Positions 1 to 8,817 of a stretch of DNA of 64,000 bases are shown in pieces. Below the pieces are notes generated by a model that saw only the letters and a list, made by a program, of their open reading frames with translations, had not been told where the DNA came from and did not search any database. Each line of letters begins with the position of its first letter. The first letter of the stretch is position 1. The stretch comes from Paucibacter sp. Y2R2-4. Its GTDB lineage: Bacteria; Pseudomonadota; Gammaproteobacteria; Burkholderiales; Burkholderiaceae_C. The position numbers and the translations under genes were made by a program. The stretch covers positions 372,001 to 436,000 of the forward strand of contig NZ_JAJIRO010000001.1 of assembly GCF_025717535.1 (NCBI RefSeq). Reading direction: 5' to 3'.

Positions 1-1103
1 AGAAACGCGACTGGTTGGGCCGAGTCTTCGAGGGCGCCAGCGAGTTCAGTCGCATCAACCGACGCATGCACAACAAGCAGATGGTGGTGGACAACCGCGT
101 GGCCATCATCGGCGGGCGCAATATTGGCGACGAGTACTTCGGCATGAATGCCGAATTCAACTTCCACGATCTGGATGTGCTGGGCGTGGGGCCGGTGGCC
201 CGCCAAGCCAGCGCCGTGTTTGATCGCTACTGGAACAGCGATTGGGTGCAGCCGATTCCCGCCAGCGCTGCGCCCACGCATTTCAGCACACGCGCTCGCC
301 GCATCACCGCCGCCGACATCGAACTGCCAGCAGCCGCCGCCGCCCACCCGGCCATGAAGGAATTGCTGGCCGGCCGACACAGCTGGGCTGCGGAACAAGA
401 AGCGCTGAGCCCCATGCTGGCGGCCGGACGTAGCGTGGTACATACCGACTCTCCGTCACGCGCCGAGGGCGTACAAAACCACATGCCCGAGGCCTTCAGG
501 GCCTTGATGCGCTCGGCCCAAAAAGAAGTGCTGATCACCAACGCCTACATCATCCCCGACCCCCACTTCATGCAAGACCTGGCGGACTTGCAGTCGCGCG
601 GCGTGCGGGTGCGCATCCTGACCAATTCCCTGGCCTCCCATGATGTGCCGGCCGTCAACGCGCATTACGAAGATTGGCGCGCGCCGATTTTGAAGACCGG
701 CGCCGCCTTGCATGAGTTGAAACCTGACCCCGCCATCAAGAGCGAGTTCGTCGATTCCGCCCCGGTGCGCTCGGGCTTCTCCGGCCTGCACAGCAAGGCC
801 ATGGTGATTGACCGTCAGCGCAGCTTCATCGGCTCGATGAACTTGGACCCGCGCTCTGAAATCATCAATTCAGAAATGGGCGTGATCATCGACAGCCCTG
901 CGCTGGCCGAGCGCCTGGCGCAGCGCATGGAGCGGGACATGAGCAGCGACAACAGCTGGCACTTAGACCTCCAAGGCCTGCAGGGCGATCAGCAAGTGGT
1001 CTGGCGCAGCGCCGATCAGCTGCTGGAGCGCGCACCGGCTCGCAGCAACTGGCAGCGGCTGCAGAGCTGGTTCTTCAAGCTCATGCCCTCCAGCTATTAC
1101 TGA
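1..1103 (+). CDS. phospholipase D-family protein (cardiolipin synthase-like), 5' end outside window
   Basis: This is the C-terminal part of a PLD-superfamily enzyme. Two HKD motifs are visible: HNKQMVVDN, with its His codon at 69-71, and HSKAMVID, with its His codon at 789-791. Each is followed by the usual glycine/asparagine element (GGRNIGDEYF and GSMNLDPRS). The frame is open to the window edge and already encodes conserved sequence (KRDWLGRVFEG) before the first possible start, so the true start lies upstream. The family transfers or hydrolyses phosphatidyl groups at membranes. The closest architecture is ClsC/YmdC-type cardiolipin synthase, but the substrate is not readable from sequence. 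A lipoprotein phosphoesterase gene follows after 13 bp, suggesting one operon. Confidence 0.88.
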   Translation, partial: KRDWLGRVFEGASEFSRINRRMHNKQMVVDNRVAIIGGRNIGDEYFGMNAEFNFHDLDVLGVGPVARQASAVFDRYWNSDWVQPIPASAAPTHFSTRARRITAADIELPAAAAAHPAMKELLAGRHSWAAEQEALSPMLAAGRSVVHTDSPSRAEGVQNHMPEAFRALMRSAQKEVLITNAYIIPDPHFMQDLADLQSRGVRVRILTNSLASHDVPAVNAHYEDWRAPILKTGAALHELKPDPAIKSEFVDSAPVRSGFSGLHSKAMVIDRQRSFIGSMNLDPRSEIINSEMGVIIDSPALAERLAQRMERDMSSDNSWHLDLQGLQGDQQVVWRSADQLLERAPARSNWQRLQSWFFKLMPSSYY

Positions 1104-1116
1104 GCATGGACCAGCC

Positions 1117-2940
1117 ATGAGGCATCAACTCATCAGACTCGCAAGCTTGGCCGGAGCTTTGACCTTAAGTGCTTGCGCCAGCTTCGCGCCGCAACCTGCG
1201 CCCGACACCTCAGCATCAGGCAAAGACAACTTCCAGACCCTGACCACGCCCATCGTGGCCCTGGGCGACACCCAAGAGCATGAACCCACCGGCTGGCCGC
1301 TGTACGACAACGACAGCGCGGTCGATGCCTATGTGGAGGTGGCGCAGCGCCCGCCCGAGCAGCCCTTGTTTGGCCGCCGCATCATGGAGTGGGCGCTACA
1401 AGCCCACCCGGATGAGAATTTCCTGCATATGGGCGATGTGCTGGACATGTCTTGCCGCTCGGAAGCGCAGCGCATGAGCAAGGTCTTCAATGCCGCAGGC
1501 CGCGCCGGCGCCATCCTGCCGGGCAATCACGACGGACTGATGTTTGGCATCTACGGCTACAGCATCTTGGACGACATCCTGAATCGCGATGCGCAGAAAT
1601 GGAACCAAGCCTGCCGCCGTGGTGCCAGCGTGGAGGACAAGAAGCACAAGACCGAGAACGAGGCTTTCAGCAAGCGCGACTTCATCCAGATGTATTTGGC
1701 CGGCCAGGCGGCGGTGCCCAGTCAGCCCGGCATCGTGCTGCCGCCCGTCAAAGGCTCGCATCGCGTCAGCTGGCGCAACCCCAATCCTGAGGCATTTCTC
1801 AGCGGCATCGAAGCCCATGTGCTGGACGGCTTTGCCTATGCCGACTCCTTCTTGGCCCAGCGCATCAAGCTGCCGCGCGCAGCCGGCGCCAGCCGCGATG
1901 TGATCGTGATCGGCCTGGACACCAACCAAGCCGGTGCCTTGGTCAGCAGCTGGGACACCTTGATGGGCCGCAGTCCCGGCAGCATTGGCCATGTCAACCT
2001 CGACCAGGTTCGTGCGCTGACGCACTGGGTCACCGAAGCCATGAGCAAGGGCGACTTGGTGGTGTTCGCAGGCCACCACAACTGGCGCGCGCTGGGCCTG
2101 CCTTCGCGCCTGCTGCTGCGCAATCTGATGTCTCAAGTGAGCCATCCCTTGGTGTATTTGTCGGCCCATACCCATCGCGGCTTTTGGGCCGCGCATCGCG
2201 AGCTCGACACCCGCCCGGTGCTTGAGCTCAATGTCAGTTCGCTGTCGGACTGGCCTGTTGCCTACCGCCGCGTCAGCTTTGCTTACGACGCTGCCGCTAA
2301 CCGCATCAAGGTGCGTGGTGAGTTGATGCCACGCGGCGAGCAGCCCGTGCAAAGCGATGCCGACCTCCTGGCTGCCTGGGAGGCCCAGACCTGCGGCTCA
2401 CTGGATGTGGCGGTCGAGCAATTGCGAGCGGTTGACCATGAGCTGGTGCTGAAGCAACGTGAGGCACGCGGCAATCTGCTGGGCTGGTTGATCAAGCGTT
2501 TCGGTCCCGATTGCGAAGGCTGCGATCAAACGTTGTATGAACACGCGCAGGTGTATCAGGACGCCCTGCTGGATGCGATTTTGCAGGTCAAGCAATTTGT
2601 CAGCTATGACACCAAAGCCCTGGTGCTCGCCGACTTGCCTAGCTGGTGCAAGGGGAATGACTTTGAAGCCTGCATCCAGTCGCTGCGCGCTGAACAGCCC
2701 AGCGACTACGCCAGCCATGTGAACCTGTTCCGGCGCAAAGCCAAATTGGTGGATCTCTTGGCCAACCATCTCGACGATTTGACCGAGCCCCGCGCCAAGG
2801 CCTATATGACTTGTCGCGCGGTGCAGGCCGCCAAGATTGACTTTGACGCCACCGCCGAAACCCGCAATGAAAACCGAAGCGAAGCCAATCGCCGCGCCGA
2901 GCGATTTTTCTGGACCGAAGCTACCGTGGGCATGGACTGA
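1117..2940 (+). CDS. calcineurin-like metallophosphoesterase, putative lipoprotein
   Basis: The 607-residue product begins with a lipoprotein signal, with lipobox LSAC and acylated Cys at about residue 20. Metallophosphoesterase motifs follow in order: GDTQ, HMGDVLD, PGNHDG, AGHHNW and SAHTHRG. These supply the expected Asp, Asn and His metal ligands. The C-terminal 200 residues are not recognisable and contain several cysteines. The gene lies 13 bp after the PLD gene and 3 bp before another lipoprotein gene. A membrane-anchored phosphatase acting on a lipid or nucleotide ester at the cell envelope is plausible. The substrate is unknown. Confidence 0.82.
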   Translation: MRHQLIRLASLAGALTLSACASFAPQPAPDTSASGKDNFQTLTTPIVALGDTQEHEPTGWPLYDNDSAVDAYVEVAQRPPEQPLFGRRIMEWALQAHPDENFLHMGDVLDMSCRSEAQRMSKVFNAAGRAGAILPGNHDGLMFGIYGYSILDDILNRDAQKWNQACRRGASVEDKKHKTENEAFSKRDFIQMYLAGQAAVPSQPGIVLPPVKGSHRVSWRNPNPEAFLSGIEAHVLDGFAYADSFLAQRIKLPRAAGASRDVIVIGLDTNQAGALVSSWDTLMGRSPGSIGHVNLDQVRALTHWVTEAMSKGDLVVFAGHHNWRALGLPSRLLLRNLMSQVSHPLVYLSAHTHRGFWAAHRELDTRPVLELNVSSLSDWPVAYRRVSFAYDAAANRIKVRGELMPRGEQPVQSDADLLAAWEAQTCGSLDVAVEQLRAVDHELVLKQREARGNLLGWLIKRFGPDCEGCDQTLYEHAQVYQDALLDAILQVKQFVSYDTKALVLADLPSWCKGNDFEACIQSLRAEQPSDYASHVNLFRRKAKLVDLLANHLDDLTEPRAKAYMTCRAVQAAKIDFDATAETRNENRSEANRRAERFFWTEATVGMD

Positions 2941-2943
2941 AAC

Positions 2944-4095
2944 GTGAACACTCTGCGAGCCTTATGGCTGCGGCCCCTGTGCTGCCTCTTTCTCCCTTTG
3001 CTGCTCAGTGCCTGCGCCAGTTGGGTGGCCCCACCCCCGGTGATGAGCCCCTTGCCCATCGTCAATCTGCCCATTGCTGCAGCCGGCATCAGCGATGAGC
3101 GGCAGCGCTTTGGCGCCCTGTTTCAACAAGAGCTGCAAGCTCACCCCGGTGCCAAGCCGCAGCCGCTGCAGGCCTGGCTGTATGGCCTTGAGCCGGCACA
3201 AGCCGCCCCAGTGCTCAGCGTCGAAGCTTTGCAAGCCTTGAATCAACGATTCGAATCCTTGGCCGGCGGCACCTCGGTTCTCTTGATTCCCGGCTTGTTT
3301 TCTGACTGTTTTGATGACCAATCGGTGCCATTCGGCGACGGCTTGGTGCGCGAGCGCAGCCTCAGCCGCACCGAGGCTTACCGTCAATATGCCGATTTAG
3401 GGTTGGCCAGCATTCGGGCCGTGGCGGTGCTGGGGCGCGAGTCCAGCGCGGCCAATGCCAAACGGGTGGCCGAGGCGATTCGGCAAGAGGCCGAGCGCCC
3501 AGGCGTGCAGCGCATCGTACTGCTGGCTTACTCCAAAGGTGTGCCGGACAGCCTGCGCGCCTTGCACTTGCTGCAAAGCGAAGCCCAGGGCCTGCCGCCG
3601 GCGGTGAGCGACTTGATCTCGGTGGCCGGCGTGGTGATGGGCACCCGACTGGCCGACCATTTTGAAGAACTGTTTGAGTCCTTCTCCACGCGCATCGAGG
3701 CCTTTGGGTGCTCAGCCTCCGATGGGCAAGAAGTCAGCAGCGTCACCCAGCGCGAAAGTGTGGCCTGGCTGGTGGCCCACCCACCACCGCGCCAGCTGCG
3801 CTATCACTCGGTGGTCGGCTTTGTACCCAGCGCCGAGGTGGGCATTTCCCTGCGCCCTTTTCACAGCGCCTTGAACACCATAGACCCGCGCAACGATGGG
3901 CAACTGCTCAGCCGGGACGCCATACTGCCGGGCAGCAGCTTGCTGGCTGAAGCCAGGGCCGACCATTGGGACATTGCCCTGCCGCGCGAGCGCCACCCCA
4001 GCGCCTGGATGCGCGCCAGCACCAGCGAACGCGGCTATCCGCGTGAAGCCATGTTCCGCGCCTTGATCAAATGGACCGTGGGAACAAGCCCCTAA
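2944..4095 (+). CDS. putative lipoprotein with alpha/beta-hydrolase-like fold
   Basis: The 383-residue protein starts with GTG and has a lipoprotein signal (LLLSAC, Cys at about residue 24). LLIPGLFSD resembles the oxyanion-hole strand of alpha/beta hydrolases. LLAYSKGVPDS fits the nucleophile elbow, with Ser in an AYSKG context in place of the usual GXSXG. The likely acid and His partners cannot be assigned with certainty. The start codon is only 3 bp after the preceding stop, so translation is probably coupled. The three-gene set (PLD, phosphoesterase, hydrolase-like protein) looks like an envelope lipid-processing unit, but this is inference. Confidence 0.7.
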   Translation: MNTLRALWLRPLCCLFLPLLLSACASWVAPPPVMSPLPIVNLPIAAAGISDERQRFGALFQQELQAHPGAKPQPLQAWLYGLEPAQAAPVLSVEALQALNQRFESLAGGTSVLLIPGLFSDCFDDQSVPFGDGLVRERSLSRTEAYRQYADLGLASIRAVAVLGRESSAANAKRVAEAIRQEAERPGVQRIVLLAYSKGVPDSLRALHLLQSEAQGLPPAVSDLISVAGVVMGTRLADHFEELFESFSTRIEAFGCSASDGQEVSSVTQRESVAWLVAHPPPRQLRYHSVVGFVPSAEVGISLRPFHSALNTIDPRNDGQLLSRDAILPGSSLLAEARADHWDIALPRERHPSAWMRASTSERGYPREAMFRALIKWTVGTSP

Positions 4096-4230
4096 CTTGT
4101 ATGCTGTACAGCAGATACAGCTTGTCACCTGGCGTCATGAGAATCGGATTAAAGTCAAAACAAGCGGACGGCAGGCTCGCTCGTCGGCGCCGTTCGAATT
4201 GCAATGCCGATCTCTCAACAGCAAGGAACA

Positions 4231-4803
4231 ATGATGAACAAACGACTCTTTCTCAGCGCGCTCGGACTGTCTGCCCTGAGCTTGGCCGCTACGCCCGTCC
4301 TGGCTGACGATTACCAAAACACCATCAAAGCCTTCGCCAAGGCCGAAGAAAGCGGCAAGATCGCCGAAAAGGCCTACGGTTACGCCGTCTTCCCCACCAT
4401 CGGCAAGGCAGGCATTGGCATCGGCGGTGCTTTCGGCAAGGGCCGCGTTTATGAGCAAGGCAAGTACATCGGCAACACTTCGATGACGCAGGTCAGCGTT
4501 GGCTTCCAGCTCGGCGGCCAAGGCTTCAGCCAGATCATCTACTTCGAAGACCAGGCAGCCTTGAAGACCTTCACCAAGGGGGAATTCGAGTTCGGAGCTG
4601 AAGCTTCGGCCGTGGCCATCACCGCGGGCGCGGGCGCCAAAGCGACCACCACAGGCTCATCCGCCCAGGTCAGTGGCGGCCGTGAGAACGCCAAATCGGT
4701 GGGCGCCTACAACCACGGCATGGCCATCTTCACCCTGCCCCACGGCGGCCTGATGTATGAGGCCACCGTCAGCGGACAGAAGTTCAATTACAAGAAGAAG
4801 TGA
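4231..4803 (+). CDS. SYLF/YSC84-domain lipid-binding protein, secreted
   Basis: From the ATG at 4231 the product has 190 residues, with a clear Sec signal (LFLSALGLSALSLAATPVLA) followed by a SYLF-type domain. AYGYAVFPTIGKAGIGIGGA is the hallmark of this family, and SAQVSGGRENAKSVG follows in the C-terminal part. AAGGA at 4223-4227 supports 4231/4234 over the in-frame ATG at 4204, which would spoil the signal peptide. SYLF proteins bind phosphoinositides in eukaryotes; bacterial members are mostly uncharacterised periplasmic proteins. The gene is separated by 135 bp from the upstream operon, so it probably has its own promoter. Confidence 0.85.
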   Translation: MMNKRLFLSALGLSALSLAATPVLADDYQNTIKAFAKAEESGKIAEKAYGYAVFPTIGKAGIGIGGAFGKGRVYEQGKYIGNTSMTQVSVGFQLGGQGFSQIIYFEDQAALKTFTKGEFEFGAEASAVAITAGAGAKATTTGSSAQVSGGRENAKSVGAYNHGMAIFTLPHGGLMYEATVSGQKFNYKKK

Positions 4804-4809
4804 TCGCAG

Positions 4810-4839
4810 CAGGGGCGGCCATTTTGCGGTCCGCCCCTG
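4810..4839. terminator. bidirectional terminator-like hairpin
   Basis: A perfect 9-bp stem (CAGGGGCGG at 4810-4818 with CCGCCCCTG at 4831-4839) and a 12-nt loop lie between two convergent genes. No long T-tract follows on either strand, so termination is inferred from position and stem strength. Confidence 0.55.
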
Positions 4840-4855
4840 GCTGAACCAAGCGGGC

Positions 4856-5578
4856 TTACTCGCCCAGATAGGCGGCCCGTACCTTGGGGTCGTTCAGCAG
4901 GGTGCGGCCATCGCCACTCATGCTGATCACGCCCGACTCCATCACATAGCCGCGGTCGGCGATCTGCAAAGCGCGGCTGGCGTTTTGCTCCACCAGCAAA
5001 ATCGTCACGCCTTGGGCATGGATGTCGCGCACCACCTCAAAGATCTTGTCCACCATGATGGGTGACAAGCCCATGGACGGCTCATCCAGCAGTAGCACCT
5101 TGGGCTGTGTCATCAAGGCGCGGCCCATGGCCAACATCTGCTGCTCACCGCCCGACATGGTGCCGGCCAGCTGATTGCGACGCTCTTTCAAGCGCGGAAA
5201 GATGCCAAAAATGCGCTCGATATCGGCATCGATCTGCGCCTTGTCGCTGCGGATGTAGGCGCCCATCAAGAGGTTTTCGGTGATGGTCATGCGGGTGAAA
5301 GTGCCCCGCCCTTCCGGCACCATCACCAATCCTTGCTTGACCAGATCCCAGGCGCCCTGGCCTTTGATCGCTTTGCCCAGGTATTCGATCGATCCATCGG
5401 CCACCGGTTGCAAACCAGTCACCGCTTTCAACGTGGTGCTCTTACCGGCGCCGTTGGCGCCGATCAGGCTGACCAACTGGCCCTCCTGCACCTCAAAGTC
5501 CACGCCTTTGACCGCTTGGATGCCGCCGTAAGCCACTTTCAGGCCTTTGACCTTGAGCAGGGTGTTTTTCTTTTCCAT
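4856..5578 (-). CDS. livF: branched-chain amino acid-type ABC transporter, ATP-binding protein LivF
   Basis: The 240-residue protein is one of two ATPases of a high-affinity branched-chain amino acid-type (HAAT) importer. Walker A (GANGAGKST), the signature (MSGGEQQMLAMGRAL), Walker B (VLLLDEPSMGLSP) and the switch His region (LLVEQNASRAL) are intact and LivF-like. The start at 5578 has an AGGAG about 11 bases upstream. It is the last gene of livHMGF, 27 bp after livG, and ends at a hairpin shared with the convergent SYLF gene. HAAT substrates vary (Leu/Ile/Val, urea, amides), so the exact substrate is open. Confidence 0.93.
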   Translation of the reverse strand: MEKKNTLLKVKGLKVAYGGIQAVKGVDFEVQEGQLVSLIGANGAGKSTTLKAVTGLQPVADGSIEYLGKAIKGQGAWDLVKQGLVMVPEGRGTFTRMTITENLLMGAYIRSDKAQIDADIERIFGIFPRLKERRNQLAGTMSGGEQQMLAMGRALMTQPKVLLLDEPSMGLSPIMVDKIFEVVRDIHAQGVTILLVEQNASRALQIADRGYVMESGVISMSGDGRTLLNDPKVRAAYLGE

Positions 5579-5605
5579 GATTGCTTGTGTCTCCTGGGCT
5601 GTTGC

Positions 5606-6388
5606 TTAAGCGTTGCTGTGGCCGGCGCCGAGGTAAGCCTCGATCACCTTTTCATTGCGCTGCACGTCATAAGGCGTGCCCTCAGCGATTTGCTTGCCGT
5701 AGTCCAGCACGGTGACGCGGTCGCACAAGCCCATCACCAGCTTGACGTCGTGCTCGATCAGCAAAATCGTGCGGCCGTCTTTGCGGATGCGATCGATCAA
5801 CTCGCGCAGCACCACTTTCTCGGTCGCGTTCATGCCAGCGGCCGGCTCGTCCAAGGCAATCAGCTTGGGGTCGGTGGCCAGGGCACGTGCAATTTCCAGG
5901 CGGCGCTGGTCGCCGTAGCTCAGCGTGCGGGCCTTGTACTCTGCGTACTTGCCGATGCCCACATAGTCCAGCAACTCTTGCGCACGTTTGGCGATCGCCG
6001 CTTCCTCTGCCTTGAAGCCTGGCGTGCGGAACACCGCGCCCAAAAGGCCCGAGCCGGTACGGATGTGGCGACCGACCATCACGTTCTCCAGCGCGGTCAT
6101 CTCGGCAAACAGCCGGATGTTTTGGAAGGTGCGCGCGATGCCGGTCTTGGCGACTTCATGCACCGCGGTCGGTGCATAAGCTGCGCCGCCTAACTCAAAG
6201 GTTCCTGCATCCGGGGTGTAAAGCCCGGTGATCACATTGAAAAAGGTGGTCTTACCGGCACCATTGGGGCCGATCAAGCCGTAGACCTGGCCCTTGTTGA
6301 TTTGGATGCCCACATCGGACAAGGCTTGTAGGCCACCGAATCGTTTGGAGACACCGGCGACTTTCAAAATTACGTCTTGCATGCTCAT
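5606..6388 (-). CDS. livG: branched-chain amino acid-type ABC transporter, ATP-binding protein LivG
   Basis: The product is the second ATPase of the importer, 260 residues from the chosen start. GPNGAGKTTFFNVITG (Walker A), LSYGDQRRLEIARAL (signature) and LIALDEPAAGMN (Walker B) are LivG-type. The open frame extends to a GTG at 6409 that would overlap livM by 4 bases. The ATG at 6388 is preferred because AAGGGAA sits 6-7 bases before it and the product then begins MSMQDVILKV. LivG pairs with LivF below the LivH/LivM permeases at the inner membrane. Confidence 0.92.
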   Translation of the reverse strand: MSMQDVILKVAGVSKRFGGLQALSDVGIQINKGQVYGLIGPNGAGKTTFFNVITGLYTPDAGTFELGGAAYAPTAVHEVAKTGIARTFQNIRLFAEMTALENVMVGRHIRTGSGLLGAVFRTPGFKAEEAAIAKRAQELLDYVGIGKYAEYKARTLSYGDQRRLEIARALATDPKLIALDEPAAGMNATEKVVLRELIDRIRKDGRTILLIEHDVKLVMGLCDRVTVLDYGKQIAEGTPYDVQRNEKVIEAYLGAGHSNA

Positions 6389-6405
6389 GGCTGATTCCCT
6401 TGCGT

Positions 6406-7497
6406 TCACTGGCGGACCGGTTGTGCAGCGGCCTTGCCATGCTCAGGCGAAGGCCACAGGCCACGAGGGCGCACCAACATAATGCCTATCATGGCCAGGG
6501 CCACCAGCAACTGACGCAGGATGGATGCATCCAAGCGGCCGCCGGTCATCTCTTGCAAAGGTCCGGCGACATAACGCAGCACCTCAGGCAAGGCCGACAG
6601 CAGCAGCGCACCCAGAATCACACCAGGAATATGGCCGATACCGCCCAGAACCACCATGGCCACGATCATCACCGACTCTTGCAAGCTGAAGGACTCAGGG
6701 CTCACAAAGCCTTGGAAGGACGCAAACATGGTGCCCGAGACACCGCCGAAGGTGGCGCCCATGCCAAAGGCCAAGAGCTTCATATTGCGGGTGTTGATGC
6801 CCATGGCCTTGGCAGCGATTTCGTCTTCACGAATCGCCATCCAGGCGCGGCCGATGCGACTGTTCTCCAAGCGATAGCAGATGATCACGCTGAAGACCAC
6901 CAGCACCAGGAAGAGGTAGTAGTACAGCGTCACCGAGGGCAGCCTAAAACCAAACACCTCCAGGCCCTTGCCGAGATCAAGGCCAAAGAAGTGGATGGCG
7001 TCGATCTGGCCAATGCCGCGCGGGCCGTTGGTGATATTGACCGGATGCTCCAAGTTGTTCAGGAATACGCGGATGATTTCGCCAAAACCCAGGGTCACGA
7101 TGGCCAGATAGTCGCCGCGCAGTTTCAGCGTTGGGGCGCCCAGCAGCACGCCGAAGATGCCGGCCAAACCAGCACCCAGCGGGATGATCAGCCACAACGG
7201 CGAGTGCAAGCCTTCTGGAAATGCGGCGCGGAAAGCTTCAAAGTTGTCGCTCAGATGCGGGCTGGCCAAGAGCGCAAACATGTACGAGCCCACCGCGTAG
7301 AAGGCCACATAACCCAGATCCAGCAGACCCGCGTAGCCGACCACGATGTTCAGGCCCAGAGCCAACATCACATAGAGCAGCGCCAAGTCGATGATGCGGA
7401 CCGGGCCGTTGCCGAACTGCTGCGCGATCAAGGGCACGACCAAGAGGCCCAGTGCCGCCAGCAGGAAGACGAAGATCTTGTTTTTCTGTTCTTGCAT
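6406..7497 (-). CDS. livM: branched-chain amino acid-type ABC transporter, permease LivM
   Basis: The 363-residue multi-spanning membrane protein has the LivM signature LGLNIVVGYAGLLDLGYVAF near residue 50 and the permease/ATPase contact region IGRAWMAIREDEIAAKAMGI. A strong Shine-Dalgarno (AAGGAGA) precedes the ATG at 7497. It lies 18 bp downstream of livH and forms the permease heterodimer with LivH. A long open frame on the opposite strand is an antisense shadow. Confidence 0.93.
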   Translation of the reverse strand: MQEQKNKIFVFLLAALGLLVVPLIAQQFGNGPVRIIDLALLYVMLALGLNIVVGYAGLLDLGYVAFYAVGSYMFALLASPHLSDNFEAFRAAFPEGLHSPLWLIIPLGAGLAGIFGVLLGAPTLKLRGDYLAIVTLGFGEIIRVFLNNLEHPVNITNGPRGIGQIDAIHFFGLDLGKGLEVFGFRLPSVTLYYYLFLVLVVFSVIICYRLENSRIGRAWMAIREDEIAAKAMGINTRNMKLLAFGMGATFGGVSGTMFASFQGFVSPESFSLQESVMIVAMVVLGGIGHIPGVILGALLLSALPEVLRYVAGPLQEMTGGRLDASILRQLLVALAMIGIMLVRPRGLWPSPEHGKAAAQPVRQ

Positions 7498-7515
7498 GTT
7501 TATCTCCTTGCTCGA

Positions 7516-8439
7516 TCAAGCGCGATCGGCCACACGCTCACCCAGCAAGCCCGAAGGCCGCAAGGTCAGCACCAGAATCAAGGCCACAAAGGCAAAGATG
7601 TCGGCGTAATGGCTGCCCAGCACACCGCCGGTTAAGTCACCCAAATAGCCGGCACCGATCGCTTCGATCAAGCCCAACAAGATGCCACCCACCATGGCGC
7701 CGGCCAGATTGCCGATGCCACCCAAGACAGCTGCAGTGAAAGCCTTCAAGCCGGGCATAAAGCCCATGGTGTGCTGCACCGTGCCGTAGTTGGCCGCCCA
7801 CATCAGGCCGGCTACCGCAGCCAAAGCGGCACCGATCACAAAGGTGGTGGAGATGATGAAGTCGGGCTTCACACCCATGAGGCCCGCAACCCGTGGATTC
7901 TCCGCGGTAGCTCGCATGGCGCGGCCCAGCTTGGTGTGATTGACCAGCCACATCAGCGCAGCCAAGATCATCACGGTAGAGCCCAGAATCACGCATTGCG
8001 TGACCGTGATCACCGGGCCACCCAGGTCGATCGGGGTGGTCGGCAAGAGCAGCGGGAACGGCTTGGGGTTCGGCTTCCAGATGATCATGGCCAAGGTCTG
8101 CAAGAGCAGCGACATGCCCATGGCGGTGATCAGCGGCGCCAGGCGTGGTGCATTGCGCAAGGGCCGATAGGCAATTCTCTCGACCAGCAGATTCAGGATC
8201 ACACAGGCCACCACGGCACAGGCCAGCGCGATCAACATCATCAGCCAGCCCGGTAGGCCGCTGTCAGCCAAGGCGCTGACGACGGTCCAACTGACCAGGC
8301 CACCCACCATCAAGATTTCACCGTGGGCAAAATTGATCAGGTTGATGATGCCGTAGACCATGGTGTAGCCCAAGGCCACCAAGGCATACATGCTGCCCAG
8401 CACCAGACCGTTGATGATCTGTTGCAAAAAAGTTTCCAT
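7516..8439 (-). CDS. livH: branched-chain amino acid-type ABC transporter, permease LivH
   Basis: From 8439 the product is 307 residues and begins METFLQQIINGLVLGSMYAL, the canonical LivH N-terminus. LIEAIGAGYLG and the conserved GYTMVYGIINLINFAHGE element are present. The frame stays open to 8631, but that extension runs through a candidate sigma-54 promoter and AAGGAAG lies just before 8439. It is the first gene of livHMGF. No livJ/livK binding-protein gene is adjacent. The periplasmic protein at 12140-13183 is of a different family. Confidence 0.93.
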   Translation of the reverse strand: METFLQQIINGLVLGSMYALVALGYTMVYGIINLINFAHGEILMVGGLVSWTVVSALADSGLPGWLMMLIALACAVVACVILNLLVERIAYRPLRNAPRLAPLITAMGMSLLLQTLAMIIWKPNPKPFPLLLPTTPIDLGGPVITVTQCVILGSTVMILAALMWLVNHTKLGRAMRATAENPRVAGLMGVKPDFIISTTFVIGAALAAVAGLMWAANYGTVQHTMGFMPGLKAFTAAVLGGIGNLAGAMVGGILLGLIEAIGAGYLGDLTGGVLGSHYADIFAFVALILVLTLRPSGLLGERVADRA

Positions 8440-8490
8440 TGCTTGTCTTCCTTTATGTACGAATCTGTCGTCGAACTGAGCTTCTGACTC

Positions 8491-8505
8491 GCAAGCCATA
8501 TGCCA
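8491..8505 (-). promoter_or_regulatory. candidate sigma-54 (-24/-12) promoter of livHMGF
   Basis: Read on the minus strand, TTGGCATATGGCTTGC contains TGGC-N7-TTGC, the exact spacing of the RpoN consensus, with the invariant GG and GC in place. It points toward livH, and a start site about 12 bases downstream would give a leader of about 40 nt. The neighbouring divergent operon encodes a sigma-54-dependent activator. Confidence 0.55.
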
Positions 8506-8753
8506 AAAATCATGGTCTTCGGGTAAGCACCGAGAGCCCCCCATGACGCAAGCCCAGTTCTGGGCATGGTTCCCGCCGCAGCAGGGCGGATTTCCGCACC
8601 CACTGCCCTGCCCTTGGGCGGACTTCGACACAAGGCGCTGACCTCAACACGCCCCGAGCCCCTCGCTGCGTCCCCGGCGCACAAAAACATCTAGCAAGCA
8701 ATCGGGACAGAAGCCCCGGCATTGGGCACACTACGCAGCCTTTCAGAGAAATC

Positions 8754-8793
8754 GATAGTCCGATAGTCCGCTAGACGGATAGACCGATAGAAG
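8754..8793. repeat. five tandem 8-bp units (GATAG-based)
   Basis: Five consecutive 8-bp units start at 8754, 8762, 8770, 8778 and 8786: GATAGTCC, GATAGTCC, GCTAGACG, GATAGACC and GATAGAAG. GATAG recurs exactly every 8 bp except in the degenerate central unit. The array ends 24 bp before the kinase start codon and about 250 bp upstream of the candidate sigma-54 promoter of livH. It could be an activator-binding array or a simple repeat. Confidence 0.75.
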
Positions 8794-8817
8794 CGCAGCT
8801 CCTCGTTCAAGCGCACC

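Larger units (their letters stand above)
8440..8817. other. divergent intergenic region between livH and the dctB-like gene
   Basis: This 378-bp region separates livHMGF from the two-component system. It holds a candidate sigma-54 promoter facing livH and a tandem 8-bp repeat close to the kinase gene, listed separately. The middle part is GC-rich with no coding signal that I trust. Confidence 0.7.

Noticed and set aside
1396-2352. 318-codon minus-strand frame opposite the phosphoesterase
   Set aside because: It has biased antisense composition and no domain motif, while the plus-strand gene has clear metal motifs.
4102-4113. TGCTGTACAGCA palindrome near the SYLF gene, LexA-like
   Set aside because: CTGT and ACAG around it are separated by 9 bases, not the 8 of the LexA box, and no SOS gene is adjacent. 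It may still be an operator but I have no support.
6400-7635. 411-codon open frame on the plus strand opposite livM
   Set aside because: It is Gln/His/Arg-rich, has no recognisable motif, and lies antisense to a well-supported permease. It is a shadow of high-GC codon use.
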